From assembly GCA_947629875.1 (NCBI GenBank), contig CANRFK010000064.1, forward strand, positions 1-7,629: a stretch of 7,629 bases of DNA, in the 5' to 3' direction. This document shows, one piece after another, positions 1 through 5,673 of this stretch. Every line of letters begins with the position of its first letter. Within the stretch, counting starts at the first letter, position 1. Below the pieces are notes generated by a model that saw nothing but the letters and a program-made list of their open reading frames with translations, searched no databases and was not told the DNA's origin. The stretch comes from an uncultured Clostridia bacterium. Lineage in GTDB: Bacteria; Bacillota; Clostridia; Christensenellales; Borkfalkiaceae. The translations under genes were made by a program, and so were the position numbers.

Positions 1-614
1 GCGCCGGCAAGACGACGATCACCAACCTTTTGACCCGCTTCTACGACATTCAGGACGGCAAGATCCGCTACGACGGCATCAACGTCACCAAAATAAAGAA
101 GGGGGAACTGCGCAGAGCCATCGGCATGGTCTTGCAGGACACCAATCTCTTCACGGGGACGGTGATGGAGAATATCCGCTACGGCAGGCTGGACGCGACG
201 GACGAGGAGTGCATTGCCGCCGCCAAACTTGCGGGTGCGGACGACTTTATCGTGCGGCTTCCCGAGGGGTACAACACGATACTCCACCAGAACGGCGCGA
301 ATTTGTCGCAGGGGCAGAGGCAACTTCTCTCCATTGCCCGCGCGGCCGTCGCCGACCCGCCCGTGATGATTTTGGACGAGGCGACCTCTTCCATTGATAC
401 GAGGACGGAGGCCATCGTCCAGCGCGGCATGGATAAACTGATGGAGGGGAGAACAGTGTTCGTCATCGCGCACAGGCTCTCCACCGTGAAGAACTCCAAC
501 GTCATCATGGTCTTGGAGCAGGGGCGCATCATCGAGCGCGGCACGCACGAACAACTCATCGAGATGAAAGGAAAATATTACCAGCTCTACACGGGGGCGT
601 TTGAACTCGAGTAA
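1..614 (+). CDS. ABC exporter, C-terminal ATP-binding domain (5' partial)
   Basis: ATP-binding domain of an ABC exporter of the MdlB/MsbA-like class (membrane domain fused to ATPase), which uses ATP hydrolysis to move a substrate across the cytoplasmic membrane. The reading frame is open from base 3 and the window starts inside Walker A (AGKTT at 3-17), so the true start and the whole membrane domain lie upstream; a TTG at 30 is not a real start. Visible motifs are the Q-loop glutamine (VLQDTNLF, codon at 135), signature LSQGQ (303-317, a common variant of LSGGQ), Walker B VMILDE with the catalytic glutamate (363-380), D-loop SSID and the H-loop histidine (AHRLST, codon 471). All hydrolysis residues are present, so this half is catalytically competent. 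Such proteins often work as heterodimers with a neighbouring gene; the partner may lie upstream. The substrate cannot be told. A strong terminator follows. Confidence 0.93.
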   Translation, partial: AGKTTITNLLTRFYDIQDGKIRYDGINVTKIKKGELRRAIGMVLQDTNLFTGTVMENIRYGRLDATDEECIAAAKLAGADDFIVRLPEGYNTILHQNGANLSQGQRQLLSIARAAVADPPVMILDEATSSIDTRTEAIVQRGMDKLMEGRTVFVIAHRLSTVKNSNVIMVLEQGRIIERGTHEQLIEMKGKYYQLYTGAFELE

Positions 615-628
615 GGGGGGAAAAGGGG

Positions 629-670
629 GAGAGCCGCCGCTTCTTCGGAAGCGGCGGCTCTCTTTCTGTT
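629..670 (+). terminator. Intrinsic terminator after the ABC exporter
   Basis: Perfect 15-bp stem (629-643 with 648-662) closed by a TTCG tetraloop, a very stable loop, followed by a T-rich run (tttctgtttg). It begins 15 bases after the stop codon. Read on the - strand the stem is followed by CCCCC then TTTT, so it may also weakly stop the convergent zinc-ribbon gene. Confidence 0.92.
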
Positions 671-714
671 TGTTGTGTTGCCCGAATGGTCAGCGCGGCG
701 AAATCATTCGGATC

Positions 715-1065
715 TTATGAATAGAGGAATGGGTTATACGGAAGACTGTCATACAGGGCGAACAAGACGATGAGGAGGATGAAGGCGAGCGCCATCGAGA
801 CGGCGCTGATGATGATCCCCGCGATCGCAAGTCCGCGTCCTTTTCCGCCCAACTGCGGCGCCCGTTTCAAGCCGATGATGGAGCAGATGAGCCCCGCGAT
901 CGTAACAAAAAAGGAGAGCACGAAGCCGACGATCGCAAGGACGTTGGTCGTTTCTTGCTGCACGGGAACGGGTTGTACTTGCACGGGAGCGGTCTGAACC
1001 GCGCCGCAACGGGGACAGAAGACGGAATCATCGTCGATTTGCGAGCCGCAATGTTTACAGAACAT
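715..1065 (-). CDS. Zinc-ribbon, two-TM DUF4190-like membrane protein
   Basis: Small 116-residue membrane protein of unknown function. Residues 1-21 form a zinc ribbon with two CxxC pairs (Cys3/Cys6 and Cys17/Cys20; FCKHCG and FCPRCG). A Gln/Pro/Val-rich linker (about 24-40) follows, then two hydrophobic segments (about 42-66 and 78-105) separated by a short basic, glycine-rich turn (LKRAPQLGGKGRG). This is the pattern of zinc-ribbon plus DUF4190 proteins common in Firmicutes, whose role is not established. The ribbon probably faces the cytosol because the loop between the segments is basic; this is an inference. The start is supported by AAGGAG (1073-1078) seven bases upstream and by a perfect promoter. 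It is transcribed alone, convergent with the ABC gene and downstream of the dap operon in the same direction but separated from it by a terminator. Confidence 0.85.
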   Translation of the reverse strand: MFCKHCGSQIDDDSVFCPRCGAVQTAPVQVQPVPVQQETTNVLAIVGFVLSFFVTIAGLICSIIGLKRAPQLGGKGRGLAIAGIIISAVSMALAFILLIVLFALYDSLPYNPFLYS

Positions 1066-1093
1066 GTTTCTTCTCCTTGATGAGATATTCTAT

Positions 1094-1122
1094 ATTATAT
1101 TTGGATCTCGTTGGAATGTCAA
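1094..1122 (-). promoter_or_regulatory. Consensus sigma-A promoter of the zinc-ribbon gene
   Basis: On the - strand, TTGACA (1117-1122) and TATAAT (1094-1099) are separated by exactly 17 bases: both hexamers and the spacing match the housekeeping consensus. The predicted transcript start is near 1087, giving a leader of about 20 bases that contains the AAGGAG ribosome site. Confidence 0.88.
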
Positions 1123-1159
1123 GATATTTTTTTCGGGGAGAATTGAGATTTTGAGGGGG

Positions 1160-1194
1160 AAAATGGGGCGTCCCGCGGCAGAGCCGCGGGGCGC
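1160..1194 (-). terminator. Terminator of the asd-dapA-dapB operon
   Basis: Inverted repeat 1168-1179 / 1183-1194, 12 pairs including one G-T, with a three-base loop, beginning 5 bases after the dapB stop. On the - strand it is followed by CCCA and then four T (1160-1163), a modest T-tract. It also insulates the promoter of the zinc-ribbon gene from read-through. Confidence 0.75.
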
Positions 1195-1199
1195 ATTCC

Positions 1200-1961
1200 T
1201 TATTTCAAAATACCGTCCAATAAATCGTCCATGTCGTACAGGCCGGGGCGCTTTTTCAGCATGAAATGTGCCGCTTTCAGTGCGCCCGCCGCGAATACCT
1301 TGCGGCTCCGCGCCGAGTGCGAGAGCGTCAGGATTTCGTCCTCGCCCGCAAACATCACCTCGTGCTCGCCCACGATGGTGCCGCCGCGCACGGCATGCAC
1401 GCCGATCTCGCCTGTTTTTCGCGCGCCGACCGCGCCGTGCCGCCCGTAGACGTTCTCCCTGTCGCCGCCGAAGCCCTCGTTGACGCTCTCTGCGAGCATC
1501 AGCGCGGTGCCCGAGGGGGCGTCCTTCTTCTCGCGGTGGTGGCACTCGACAATCTCGGCATCGAACCCGTCGCCGAGCGCGCGCGCCGCCTCCTTGACAA
1601 GACGCTGTAAGATATTCACGCCGAGGGAGAGGTTGCCCGTCTTGAAGATGGGCACACGGGTCGCGTAATTTTCGATGAGGGCTATATCGGCTTCCGTGTA
1701 GCCCGTCGCGGCGAGCACGGCGGGAATGCCGCGCGTCTCACAGAAGCGGAGGCGCTCTTCGAGATGGGAAGGGGAGGAGAAGTCGATGAGCACGTCGGCC
1801 TTTTTGCTTGCGTCCACTTCCGCAAAGGACGTGTAGACGGGGAAGGCCATTGGGGCGGGGGCGATATCCACGCCGCAGACGATGTTCTCGCCCTGCGCGG
1901 CGGCGAGTTCCGCCACCATTCTGCCCATTTTGCCGCACGCGCCGCATAAAATAATGTTCAT
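1200..1961 (-). CDS. dapB: 4-hydroxy-tetrahydrodipicolinate reductase
   Basis: Cytosolic enzyme that uses NAD(P)H to reduce the DapA product to tetrahydrodipicolinate, the branch intermediate for diaminopimelate (cell wall) and lysine. The 253 residues match the family length. Visible are the N-terminal nucleotide-binding loop CGACGKMG (6-13), IDFSSPSH (59-66), GNLSLGVN (109-116), the catalytic stretch ECHHREKKDAPSGTA (139-153, with the His pair 141-142 and Lys146), GRHG (173-176) and GEHEVMF (198-204). The segment usually ending in TTG reads AATG (84-87), a mild variation near the cofactor site. I place the start at 1961: it precedes the glycine-rich loop directly, has AAGGTG (1967-1972) five bases upstream, and its ATG overlaps the dapA stop as ATGA, implying coupled translation. 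A GTG at 1982 would add seven residues and lacks a good ribosome site. Last gene of the operon. Confidence 0.96.
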   Translation of the reverse strand: MNIILCGACGKMGRMVAELAAAQGENIVCGVDIAPAPMAFPVYTSFAEVDASKKADVLIDFSSPSHLEERLRFCETRGIPAVLAATGYTEADIALIENYATRVPIFKTGNLSLGVNILQRLVKEAARALGDGFDAEIVECHHREKKDAPSGTALMLAESVNEGFGGDRENVYGRHGAVGARKTGEIGVHAVRGGTIVGEHEVMFAGEDEILTLSHSARSRKVFAAGALKAAHFMLKKRPGLYDMDDLLDGILK

Positions 1962-2848
1962 GCTTTCACCTTCAAGCCGCACGCGATCATGGCGGCTTTG
2001 AGCTGCTGTAAATGCTGGGGTTCGATCTCGGTGAGAGGGGCGCGCGGCAGACCCGCTTCAAACCCCAAGAGATTGGAGCCCGCCTTGACGGGGATGGGAT
2101 TGACCTCGCTGAAACACGCCGCGGCGAGGGACAAAAGGCCGTCGTTTATCTCGTTGGCGCGGGGAAGGTCGCCTTTTTCCACCGCCGTGCAGAGATCTTT
2201 GACGGCGCGCGGGGCAAGGTTGGAGACAACGGAGATAACCGCCGTGCCGCCCGCGCACAGAATGGGCAAATTGAGGGCGTCCTCGCCCGAGTAGAGGTCG
2301 CACTTTCCGCGGATACGGCGGGCTGTCTCCATGACCTGCGCCATGTTGCCGCTCGCCTCCTTGATGCCCGCGAGGTTGGGGATCTCCGCGATGGCCGCAG
2401 CCGTCTCGGGCGCAATGTTCACGCCTGTACGCCCGGGCACGTTGTAGGCGATGACGGGCAGGGTGACGGCTTCGCAAATGGTCTTGTAATATTCGTACAG
2501 GCCGCGCTGGGTGCACTTGTTGTAGTAGGGAGTGACGGCGAGGATGCCGTCGGCGCCTAAATCCTGCGCGGTCTGGGACATGGCTATCGCTTTTTCCGTG
2601 CAGTTGCTGCCCGTGCCGAAGATGAGCTTTACGTTTTTCGGCGTAATTTGGCGGGCAAAGCGCATGAGTTCGAGTTTTTCCTCCTCGGACATCGTGGCGG
2701 GTTCGCCCGTCGTGCCGAGGACGACGAGGGCGTCCGTTCCGCCCGCAATTTGGTATTCGACGAGGGCGGCGAAGGCATCCAAGTTGACGCCGTCCTTTGC
2801 AAACGGCGTGATCATCGCCGTTGCGCTTCCCTTCAAAAATCCCGTCAT
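1958..2848 (-). CDS. dapA: 4-hydroxy-tetrahydrodipicolinate synthase
   Basis: Class I aldolase that condenses pyruvate with aspartate semialdehyde, the first committed step toward diaminopimelate and lysine. The 296 residues match the usual length. Motifs: GTTGE (45-49, the substrate-binding Thr pair), TPYYNK (106-111, active-site Tyr), AYNVPGRTG (134-142, Tyr135 and Arg140), GIKEASG (161-167, Schiff-base Lys163), SGEDALNLP (187-195) and NPIPVK (250-255). Two small departures: Cys112 where YYNKPTQ-type sequences usually have Pro, and GGTAVISV (200-207) with Ala where Gly is usual. Neither removes a catalytic residue. The start at 2848 is preferred over an in-frame ATG at 2872 because AAGGAG (2855-2860) sits 5 bases upstream and the protein then begins as in homologues. 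It lies 48 bases after asd and overlaps dapB by four bases. Confidence 0.97.
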   Translation of the reverse strand: MTGFLKGSATAMITPFAKDGVNLDAFAALVEYQIAGGTDALVVLGTTGEPATMSEEEKLELMRFARQITPKNVKLIFGTGSNCTEKAIAMSQTAQDLGADGILAVTPYYNKCTQRGLYEYYKTICEAVTLPVIAYNVPGRTGVNIAPETAAAIAEIPNLAGIKEASGNMAQVMETARRIRGKCDLYSGEDALNLPILCAGGTAVISVVSNLAPRAVKDLCTAVEKGDLPRANEINDGLLSLAAACFSEVNPIPVKAGSNLLGFEAGLPRAPLTEIEPQHLQQLKAAMIACGLKVKA

Positions 2849-2896
2849 AATGTTCTCCTTATCATTCGTCATTGTATGCCGCGGGAGCTGTTAAGG

Positions 2897-3973
2897 TCAG
2901 TCGAAGTAGCCCTTGGCGGCGAGAAGTTCGGCAAGCAGCACCGCGCCGCCCGCCGCGCCCCGCAGGGTGTTGTGCGAACAGCCGATGAACTTGTAGTCAA
3001 AGAGGGCATCCTCGCGGAGCCGCCCGGCGGAGATCGCCATGCCGTTTTCCGTCATCCGGTCGAGTTTGGGCTGGGGGCGGTCGTTTTCTTCAAGATAGTG
3101 AATGAACTGTTTGGGCGCGGAGGGGAGCCCGAGCTTTTGCGGCTCACCCTTGTAGGTTTTCCATGCCGAGAGAATTTGCTCCCGTGTGGGCTTTCGATCG
3201 AATTTGACGAACACCGCCGCGGTGTGGCCGTCGGAGACGGGGACGCGGAGGCACTGCGCCGAAATACGGGGACTGTACGCAGGAACGATCTGCCCGCCTT
3301 CTGCTCTGCCCCAAATTTTGAGGGGCTCCTGCTCGCTCTTTTCCTCCTCGCCGCCGATGTAGGGAATGATGTTATCGACGATCTCGGGCATGGTTGCAAA
3401 GGTCTTGCCTGCGCCCGAGATGGCCTGATAGGTGCACACGGCGACCTCTTCCACCCCGAAGGAGAGGATGGGGTGCAGAAGGGGCACGTACGATTGCAGC
3501 GAGCAGTTGCTCTTTACCGCAATGAACCCGCGCTTGGTGCCGAGGCGCTTTCTCTGCGCCCCGATGACGGCGAGGTGTTCGGGGTTGACCTCGGGAATGA
3601 CCATGGGCACGTCGGGCGTGAAGCGGTGCGCCGAGTTGTTGGAGACCACGGGGATCTCCGCGCGGGCGTACGCCTCTTCCAGAGCTCTTATTTCGTCCTT
3701 TTTCATGTTGACGGCGCAGAATACGAAATCCACCTTGCCCGCGATTTGTGTGGGGTCGGAAGCGTCCAGAACCGTCATCTTCTGCGTGTATGCGGGAATG
3801 GGGGCGCTCATCGCCCACTTGTTGCCCACGGCTTCGGGGTACAACTTTCCCGCCGAACGCGCCGAGGCAAGAAGGGCTGTGGGCGTGAACCAAGGGTGGT
3901 GTTCGAGCAGGGTGACAAAGCGTTGCCCGACCATGCCCGTTGCGCCGATAATTCCAACACGGTACTGCTTCAT
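2897..3973 (-). CDS. asd: Aspartate-semialdehyde dehydrogenase (archaeal/fungal-type)
   Basis: Reduces aspartyl phosphate to aspartate semialdehyde with NADPH in the cytosol, supplying DapA and, in most bacteria, also the threonine and methionine branch. The 358 residues show the nucleotide loop GATGMVGQ (10-17), SNCS with the catalytic Cys157, QAISGAGK (183-190), SDGHT with the catalytic His250, and a C-terminal GCSHNTLRGAAGG (331-343). The overall sequence resembles the longer form described in archaea and yeast (TIGR00978-like) more than the E. coli type; that assignment is from memory of the family. The start at 3973 has GAGGAG (3979-3984) five bases upstream and leads straight into KQYRVGIIGATG; an upstream in-frame start at 4018 would lie inside the leader terminator and is rejected. 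First gene of the operon, directly behind the lysine riboswitch. Confidence 0.95.
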   Translation of the reverse strand: MKQYRVGIIGATGMVGQRFVTLLEHHPWFTPTALLASARSAGKLYPEAVGNKWAMSAPIPAYTQKMTVLDASDPTQIAGKVDFVFCAVNMKKDEIRALEEAYARAEIPVVSNNSAHRFTPDVPMVIPEVNPEHLAVIGAQRKRLGTKRGFIAVKSNCSLQSYVPLLHPILSFGVEEVAVCTYQAISGAGKTFATMPEIVDNIIPYIGGEEEKSEQEPLKIWGRAEGGQIVPAYSPRISAQCLRVPVSDGHTAAVFVKFDRKPTREQILSAWKTYKGEPQKLGLPSAPKQFIHYLEENDRPQPKLDRMTENGMAISAGRLREDALFDYKFIGCSHNTLRGAAGGAVLLAELLAAKGYFD

Positions 3974-3988
3974 ATTTGCTCCTCTATG

Positions 3989-4012
3989 AAAAAAAGAACG
4001 GCGCCGCCGTTC
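3989..4012 (-). terminator. Leader terminator of the lysine riboswitch
   Basis: Expression platform of the asd leader. The - strand stem GAACGGC (4012-4006) pairs perfectly with GCCGTTC (4002-3996) around a three-base loop and is followed by seven T (3995-3989). It ends only 5 bases before the asd ribosome site, the position expected for transcription attenuation: lysine bound, terminator formed, operon off. Confidence 0.92.
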
Positions 4013-4046
4013 GTCCAAAGCCCTTTCCGCCCCCTCGGGGGACTGC

Positions 4047-4227
4047 CCAAAAAGCGCTTCACCGCAATGTCGGCGACAGAAGGGCGGGTATTCTCCCGCA
4101 CTTCCAACGCGGCGGGGCAGGGATAAAGCCGCATTTCGGCGGAGATACCCTTTTCCGCAACCCTGCCGCGGGAAGCCCTGCGCTCCCTCGGGCGGCGGTA
4201 CTCATGTTCTTCCGCTCCTCTTTTCAG
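4047..4227 (-). promoter_or_regulatory. Lysine riboswitch (L-box) aptamer
   Basis: Leader RNA that binds lysine and controls asd-dapA-dapB. On the - strand all helices of the five-way junction can be traced. P1: 4227-4220 with 4054-4047. P2 base: 4198-4190 with 4163-4155 (8 of 9 pairs), capped by 4187-4183 with 4175-4170. P3: 4134-4128 with 4113-4107. P4: 4103-4095 with 4088-4080 (one mismatch). P5: 4076-4071 with 4064-4059. The loop of P2 (GCAGGG, 4181-4176) is exactly complementary to the loop of P3 (CCCUGC, 4122-4117), the kissing contact typical of this class. Conserved core segments are recognisable: AGAGGAGCG after P1, GAGUA, AAAGGG, CGCCGAAA, GAAUACCC and CUGUC, close to the Thermotoga asd L-box as I recall it. 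The length of about 181 bases fits. The promoter lies directly upstream and a terminator follows. Confidence 0.94.
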
Positions 4228-4235
4228 CAAAATTT

Positions 4236-4264
4236 ATTTTATCATACGCAAATATAAAAATCAA
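4236..4264 (-). promoter_or_regulatory. Promoter of the asd-dapA-dapB operon
   Basis: On the - strand TTGATT (4259-4264) and TAAAAT (4236-4241) are separated by 17 bases, with a TG one base before the -10 (TGA-TAAAAT), an extended -10. The predicted start near 4229 falls immediately before helix P1 of the riboswitch, which supports both calls. Confidence 0.8.
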
Positions 4265-4283
4265 GGAAAATGCCCGAATTTAA

Positions 4284-4312
4284 TTGAAATATTTTCTCGT
4301 TTGTAGTACAAT
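4284..4312 (+). promoter_or_regulatory. Promoter of the YesL-like / methyltransferase / hslO operon
   Basis: TTGAAA (4284-4289) and TACAAT (4307-4312) with a 17-base spacer, each one mismatch from the sigma-A consensus, in an AT-rich stretch. The predicted transcript start is about 4319, giving a leader of about 45 bases before the ATG at 4364. A short inverted repeat GGCGG/CCGCC (4321-4335) sits at the very 5' end of that leader; whether it matters is unknown. Confidence 0.78.
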
Positions 4313-4363
4313 AGCCTTATGGCGGCGTTTCCGCCGAGATTTGCATACGATCGGAGTCGGACT

Positions 4364-5671
4364 ATGGCAAATAGAGAGAAGAAAGGACTTGTTGCCCGTT
4401 GGCTGGAAGGGAAGGAGCGCAGCGAAGATTATGCGCGCAGTACCTTGCCCACGAGCCGCTGGGCGCTGTTTTGGGATATATTGAAGGGGAGATTCGGCAA
4501 GCTCATCCTCGTCAACCTCATGGTGTTCATCACCTGTATCCCCATCATCCTCATCGTCTTTTTCCACAATTACAGCATTGCCGCCATCGGGGCGAGCGGA
4601 TCGTACGGCTCCGGCCTCGGCGTGGGGTATCCCTACGTTCCCTTCGTGCCGGGGCAGGAACAGTGGGCTATCTTGCAGCTCGACCTCTTCTATTTCGGCC
4701 TGCTCATCCCCGCATGCGTCATTGCGGGCATCGGTATTTCGGGCGGCATGTATATCATCCGCAACTTAATCTGGACGGAGGGCATCTTCGTCGCCAACGA
4801 CTTTTTGCGCGGCATCAAGCGCAACTTTTTCAACGTATTGGAGGCCGCGATCTTCTTCTCCGCCATCCTGTTCATTGCGAGGGTGGTGGGGGACTTCTCC
4901 GATTTCTTCGTGGCAGCCGGCTCCTCCATGGCGGGCTGGATGATCGCCTCCAAAGTCATCGGCTATATTTTTGTGGCGTTTGCCACGCTCGTGACGCTGT
5001 GGATGGTCTCCCTCGGCGTGAACTATAAGCAGGGGCCGTTCGCACTCATCCGCAACGCCGTCGTCATGACGGTGGGCACCTTCCCGCAGACGATCTTCTT
5101 CGCCGCGCTCGCCACGTGGCCGGTGTTCCTCTGCATCTTCGGGAAGGGCATCCTCCTCATCATCGGGATCATCATTCTCTTCCTCTTCGGCATCTCGTGG
5201 CTCATGCTCGTGTGGATGGATTACAGCCAGTGGGCGTTCGATAAGTTCGTCAACCCCGACCGCGGATTTGCGACGGGGCGCGGGCTCTACAACAAGGACA
5301 AGCCGTCCGATACGAGCCCGAAACAGGTCAGCCTCGAGGAGAGCGCCGCCATGCGCGAACTTCGGCGGCAGATCGTGGCGCAGGGAAAGAGCAAACTCGC
5401 GTGCCGTCCCATCATGCCCGTCGACGACGGCGTGGATATGTACCAGCTGCCCGACAGTTTCTCCCGTGAGGACCTCCAAAAGGTGCGCGAGAGCAGGGCG
5501 GCCGTCGAAGAGGACGTGAAAAAATACGAGGAAGAGCACAAGGACGATGCACAGTACGTGGAATATAACCGCATCTTCGAGGAGACGGAGCGCGCCATCA
5601 AGGAGGATGGCAAGCCCGGGAAAAAGAAGAAAAAGAACGTCAAGCGTCCCAAGCTTCTCAACAAGAGGTAG
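4364..5671 (+). CDS. YesL/DUF624-like multi-pass membrane protein
   Basis: Integral membrane protein of 435 residues, function unknown. After a basic, charged N-terminus comes RWALFWDILKGRFGKLILVN (32-51), typical of the YesL/DUF624 family, then about six hydrophobic segments (roughly 46-68, 105-130, 157-176, 194-217, 238-258, 262-285). Residues about 290-435 are a charged soluble tail, probably cytosolic, with a Glu/Lys-rich stretch (about 365-415) that may be helical or coiled, ending in a lysine-rich run (GKKKKKNVKRPK). Classical YesL proteins are about 200 residues, so this is a long version. YesL-like genes often sit beside sugar transporters; none is visible here. I choose ATG 4364 because GGAG (4353-4356) lies seven bases upstream; an in-frame ATG at 4319 coincides with the predicted transcript start and would have to be leaderless. 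First gene of the + operon. Confidence 0.82.
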   Translation: MANREKKGLVARWLEGKERSEDYARSTLPTSRWALFWDILKGRFGKLILVNLMVFITCIPIILIVFFHNYSIAAIGASGSYGSGLGVGYPYVPFVPGQEQWAILQLDLFYFGLLIPACVIAGIGISGGMYIIRNLIWTEGIFVANDFLRGIKRNFFNVLEAAIFFSAILFIARVVGDFSDFFVAAGSSMAGWMIASKVIGYIFVAFATLVTLWMVSLGVNYKQGPFALIRNAVVMTVGTFPQTIFFAALATWPVFLCIFGKGILLIIGIIILFLFGISWLMLVWMDYSQWAFDKFVNPDRGFATGRGLYNKDKPSDTSPKQVSLEESAAMRELRRQIVAQGKSKLACRPIMPVDDGVDMYQLPDSFSREDLQKVRESRAAVEEDVKKYEEEHKDDAQYVEYNRIFEETERAIKEDGKPGKKKKKNVKRPKLLNKR

Positions 5672-5673
5672 AG

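Noticed and set aside
682..711. Inverted repeat CCGAATG/CATTCGG downstream of the zinc-ribbon gene
   Set aside because: Only 7 pairs around a 16-base loop and no T-run on either side, so I do not call it a terminator or operator.
3977..4018. Upstream in-frame start for asd at 4018
   Set aside because: It would translate through the leader terminator and adds an Arg-rich segment absent from the family; the ATG at 3973 has a well-placed ribosome site.
2648..4126. Long + strand open frame (492 codons) antisense to asd and part of dapA
   Set aside because: It lies opposite two clear enzymes and runs into the riboswitch; its Gly/Arg/His-rich composition is typical of a shadow frame in GC-rich DNA and it resembles no family.
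3970..4230. 86-codon - strand frame through the asd leader (TTG start), as a possible leader peptide
   Set aside because: The same bases form a structured lysine riboswitch and terminator; the frame has no ribosome site and its sequence is Arg-rich without family resemblance.
3974..4230. T-box leader as the alternative identity of the asd leader
   Set aside because: No AGGGTGGNACCGCG-type antiterminator sequence is present, while L-box helices and the kissing loops fit throughout.
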